DNA from: an uncultured Bermanella sp.
Lineage (GTDB): Bacteria > Pseudomonadota > Gammaproteobacteria > Pseudomonadales > Oceanobacteraceae
Length of the DNA stretch: 8,345 bases
Direction: 5' to 3'
NCBI GenBank assembly: GCA_913054445.1
Contig: CAJXIK010000081.1
Span: 1-8,345, forward strand
The stretch's first letter is position 1. Each line of letters begins with the position of its first letter. Below the pieces are notes generated by a model that worked only from the letters and a program-made list of their open reading frames with translations, was not told the DNA's origin and did no database searches. The translations under genes were made by a program, and so were the position numbers. Positions 5,848-8,345 of this stretch are shown here, piece by piece.

Positions 5848-6672
5848 ATGAAATACCAAGGTCACCTCAGCAAAATGGCAATATCCTGCGACAGCGATAT
5901 TGCTCAGTACCGGCTCAAGTTGGACAATGTTGAAATCCCCCTCAATGAAAAGATCGGTCAGCCGATACGCATAGAGTACCTAGGGGAGATTCGCTGTCAG
6001 GCCTGTTCTCGGCAGACCAATAAGAGTTTTGCGCAGGGTTATTGTTACCCCTGCTTTGCTAAGCTCGCACAATGCGACCTCTGCATCATGAGCCCAGAGA
6101 AGTGCCATTATCACAAGGGCACTTGCCGTGAACCCAAATGGGGTGAAACGTTCTGCATGCAGGATCACATCGTTTACCTGGCAAATTCATCGGGCATTAA
6201 GGTGGGCATTACCCGTCATTCGCAAGTCCCCACCCGTTGGCTGGATCAGGGGGCGATGCAGGCATTGCCCATCGCTCGGGTCGCCACCCGTCAGTTGTCG
6301 GGCTTGCTCGAGGTTATCTTTAAGCAGCATGTGAGTGACAAGACCAATTGGCGCACCCTGCTAAAACAAGATGCCGAAAACTTAGATTTATCGCTCAAGC
6401 GCGATGAGTTGTTTGAGGTTTGTCACGCAGAAATAGAAGAGCTACAGGACGAATACGGTTTGTTGGGTGTGCAGTTATTATACGACGCCCCGCAGGCAGA
6501 GTTTCGTTACCCGGTGAATCAGTACCCCACGAAGGTGAGCAGTCTCAACCTCGATAAAAACCCTTTGGTCGAGGGTAAACTAATGGGCATCAAGGGGCAG
6601 TACTTGTTGTTGGATACCGGTGTGATTAATTTGCGTAAATACAGCGCTTATCACGTGACCATAGAATGCTAG
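5848..6672 (+). CDS. DUF2797 protein with cysteine cluster
   Basis: A 274-residue soluble protein of the DUF2797 family, function unknown. After an N-terminal beta-rich stretch (1-48) comes a dense metal-binding-type cluster: CQAC (50-53), CYPC (66-69), CDLC (76-79), then C86-H87-x-H89 and C93, with C103 further on. This is enough for two zinc sites. Next, VYL (109-111), KVGITR (118-123), R130-W131 and E155 are spaced like the core of GIY-YIG/T5orf172 domains (my inference). The C-terminal third holds NLDKNPLVEG and IKGQYLLLDTGVINLR-like stretches that I recall as conserved in Pseudomonas homologs. The ATG at 5848 is used; an in-frame TTG just before it would add one residue. The gene is 24 bases after yeaC and 31 before pepN. 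Family assignment is good; any nucleic-acid role is conjecture. Confidence 0.85.
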   Translation: MKYQGHLSKMAISCDSDIAQYRLKLDNVEIPLNEKIGQPIRIEYLGEIRCQACSRQTNKSFAQGYCYPCFAKLAQCDLCIMSPEKCHYHKGTCREPKWGETFCMQDHIVYLANSSGIKVGITRHSQVPTRWLDQGAMQALPIARVATRQLSGLLEVIFKQHVSDKTNWRTLLKQDAENLDLSLKRDELFEVCHAEIEELQDEYGLLGVQLLYDAPQAEFRYPVNQYPTKVSSLNLDKNPLVEGKLMGIKGQYLLLDTGVINLRKYSAYHVTIEC

Positions 6673-6692
6673 TGGACGTTGGCAAAAAAATA

Positions 6693-6697
6693 GGGAG
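6693..6697 (+). promoter_or_regulatory. Shine-Dalgarno for pepN
   Basis: GGGAG sits six bases before the ATG at 6704 and fixes the pepN start. It follows a seven-A run in the 31-base spacer after the DUF2797 gene. Confidence 0.7.
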
Positions 6698-6703
6698 TAA
6701 CAC

Positions 6704-8345
6704 ATGAAAGACGCATCGCCGCAGGCTATTTACTTAAAAGATTATTGCCCGCCTAAGTATTTTATCGAGCACACTCAGCTGACGTTTGAATTATTTGAAG
6801 ATCATGCTCTGGTCTCGTCGGTGCTCACGATGTTCAGAAATGAACAGCAACCCAGTGGCGAATTAGTACTGCATGGCCATGCGCTGGAGTTACTCGCGGT
6901 GAACCTAGATGGCCAAGCGTTAACCCCGCAACAGTATGTGGTGAATGCCGAATCATTAACCATTCATGACTTGCCTGCGCGCTTTACCCTGTCGATACAG
7001 ACGCGAATTTCTCCGCAGGACAACACCGCCCTCGAGGGGCTATATAAATCCAGCAAGATGTTTTGCACGCAGTGTGAGGCCGAAGGCTTTAGGCGCATTA
7101 CCTATTACCTAGATCGCCCAGATGTCATGAGTGTGTTTGAAACGCGTATTATAGCTGAACGGCAAAAATACCCAGTGTTGCTGTCTAATGGCAACATGAC
7201 CCACAGCGAAGAGCTGGCAGATGGTCGCCATCTTGCCGTGTGGCAAGACCCTCATAAAAAACCCTGCTATTTATTTGCCTTAGTGGCCGGTAATTTACAA
7301 CACATAGAAGACCACTTTATGACCCGGTCGGGCAGTCGGGTAACACTGAGAATCTATGTGGAGTCACAAAACATAGACAAGTGTGACTACGCTATGGATG
7401 CGCTCAAGCGTGCCATGAAATGGGATGAAGAGGTGTATGGCCGAGAATACGATTTAAGTGTCTTTAATATCGTGGCGGTGGATGACTTTAATATGGGGGC
7501 CATGGAGAACAAGAGCCTTAATATCTTTAATTCGTCCTGTGTGCTGGCCAACCCCAAGACGGCCACCGATGCCGCCTATCAGCGCATCGAGGCCATCGTC
7601 GCCCACGAATACTTTCATAATTGGTCGGGCAATCGGGTGACCTGCCGCGACTGGTTTCAGTTGAGCCTCAAGGAAGGCTTTACGGTGTTTCGCGATGCCT
7701 GCTTCTCGGCAGATATGGGCTCGCCCACGGTCAAGCGCATCGAAGATGCCACTATGTTAAGAACCGTGCAATTTGCCGAAGACGCGGGCCCCATGGCCCA
7801 TGCGATTCTACCGGCCTCCTTCATCGAAATTTCCAATTTTTATACGGTCACTATTTATGAGAAGGGTGCTGAAGTGGTGCGCATGATTCATAATTTACTG
7901 GGCGAGGCGCTTTTTCGTGAGGGTTCGGACCTGTATTTTTCTCGCCACGATGGCCAGGCCGTGACCACGGATGACTTTGTGGTGGCCATGGAAGATGCCA
8001 GCGGCATCGACCTCGCTCAGTTTCGTGCTTGGTATCATCAGGCGGGCACGCCCGAGGTCAGTGTGCGCGACGAATACGATGCCCAGCGTCAGCAATACAC
8101 CATCACCTTCACTCAGTCTTGCCCCGCTACCCCAGAGTCGGACCATAAGGTGCCGTTTCATATTCCTGTGCAAATAGGCCTGCACCTGCAAGACGGCAGC
8201 GAAGCGTCGTTGCAGTGTGAAGATAATGCCGACTTTAACCCTAAGACCTCGGTCATAAGCTTAAAGCAGGCTCAGCAAACGTTCGTGTTTACCAATGTGA
8301 CGACACCTGTGGTGCCGTCATTGCTGCGCGGCTTGAGTGCGCCGG
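6704..8345 (+). CDS. pepN: Aminopeptidase N (M1 metallopeptidase), 3' part beyond the window
   Basis: A zinc aminopeptidase that removes N-terminal residues from peptides in the cytoplasm, finishing ATP-dependent protein breakdown. I translated the frame by hand from the ATG: it stays open for 547 codons to the window edge. That is about 63% of the roughly 870-residue E. coli enzyme, so the C-terminal helical domain is missing only because of the cut. Visible parts are an N-terminal beta domain (about 1-190), the GAMEN exopeptidase motif (265-269), the zinc site HEYFH (H301, E302, H305) with the third ligand E324 in LKEG, and the catalytic tyrosine in IYEKGAEV (near 385). These sit four residues later than in E. 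coli, as expected from a slightly longer N-terminus. No signal peptide is present. It is the last visible gene of the nadK run. Confidence 0.96.
   Translation, partial: MKDASPQAIYLKDYCPPKYFIEHTQLTFELFEDHALVSSVLTMFRNEQQPSGELVLHGHALELLAVNLDGQALTPQQYVVNAESLTIHDLPARFTLSIQTRISPQDNTALEGLYKSSKMFCTQCEAEGFRRITYYLDRPDVMSVFETRIIAERQKYPVLLSNGNMTHSEELADGRHLAVWQDPHKKPCYLFALVAGNLQHIEDHFMTRSGSRVTLRIYVESQNIDKCDYAMDALKRAMKWDEEVYGREYDLSVFNIVAVDDFNMGAMENKSLNIFNSSCVLANPKTATDAAYQRIEAIVAHEYFHNWSGNRVTCRDWFQLSLKEGFTVFRDACFSADMGSPTVKRIEDATMLRTVQFAEDAGPMAHAILPASFIEISNFYTVTIYEKGAEVVRMIHNLLGEALFREGSDLYFSRHDGQAVTTDDFVVAMEDASGIDLAQFRAWYHQAGTPEVSVRDEYDAQRQQYTITFTQSCPATPESDHKVPFHIPVQIGLHLQDGSEASLQCEDNADFNPKTSVISLKQAQQTFVFTNVTTPVVPSLLRGLSAP
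7219..7248 (+). repeat. Two overlapping perfect stem-loops inside pepN
   Basis: AGATGG (7219-7224) pairs with CCATCT (7228-7233) around a three-base loop. TCTTGCC (7231-7237) pairs with GGCAAGA (7242-7248) around a four-base loop. The two share TCT at 7231-7233, so they cannot both form fully. No T-run follows, so neither is an intrinsic terminator. Confidence 0.45.

Noticed and set aside
3849..7249. Shared 11-base word TGTGGCAAGAC in the phosphatase and pepN genes
   Set aside because: Two short copies in coding sequence in different contexts, with no third copy seen; consistent with chance.

Overview
The window looks like a stretch of core chromosome from a marine-type gammaproteobacterium. 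Candidates are the Cellvibrionales/Spongiibacteraceae or broader Pseudomonadales neighbourhood. This is inferred from the gene set and from protein similarity judged by eye, with no database search. Every gene is on the + strand, base composition is even and moderately GC-rich, and there are no mobile elements, CRISPR arrays, tRNAs or rRNAs.

Left part (1-1264): a short leader carries a weak promoter and is followed by rdgC, a nucleoid/recombination protein. A 179-base spacer then holds a perfect TATAAT hexamer and mutually exclusive stem-loops.

Middle-left (1265-2820): a rhombosortase-type rhomboid protease, which would clip GlyGly-CTERM tails from type II-secreted proteins. It is followed by an unrecognised exported protein with the look of an outer-membrane beta-barrel. 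The protease is flanked or interrupted by homopolymer tracts (T8-A5-C6 before the start, A9 near the end, G7 at the next ribosome binding site).

Right part (2874-8345): an extended -10 promoter precedes a tightly packed run of six genes: NAD kinase (nadK), a PPP-type metallophosphatase, a GlpG-like rhomboid protease, a YeaC/DUF1315 protein, a DUF2797 zinc-cluster protein, and aminopeptidase N (pepN, cut by the right edge). Junctions are 1 base, 5 bases, an 11-base overlap, 24 bases and 31 bases, so one transcript is likely. From memory, the same order occurs in Pseudomonas, which makes this a conserved gammaproteobacterial cluster. Its members are NADP synthesis, protein/nucleotide dephosphorylation, membrane proteolysis, cytosolic peptide trimming and two proteins of unknown role.

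No clearly new system stands out. The items most worth following are the DUF2797 protein, whose middle looks to me like a GIY-YIG-type fold behind a cysteine cluster, the unknown beta-barrel beside the rhombosortase, and the presence of two different rhomboid proteases within 4.5 kb.
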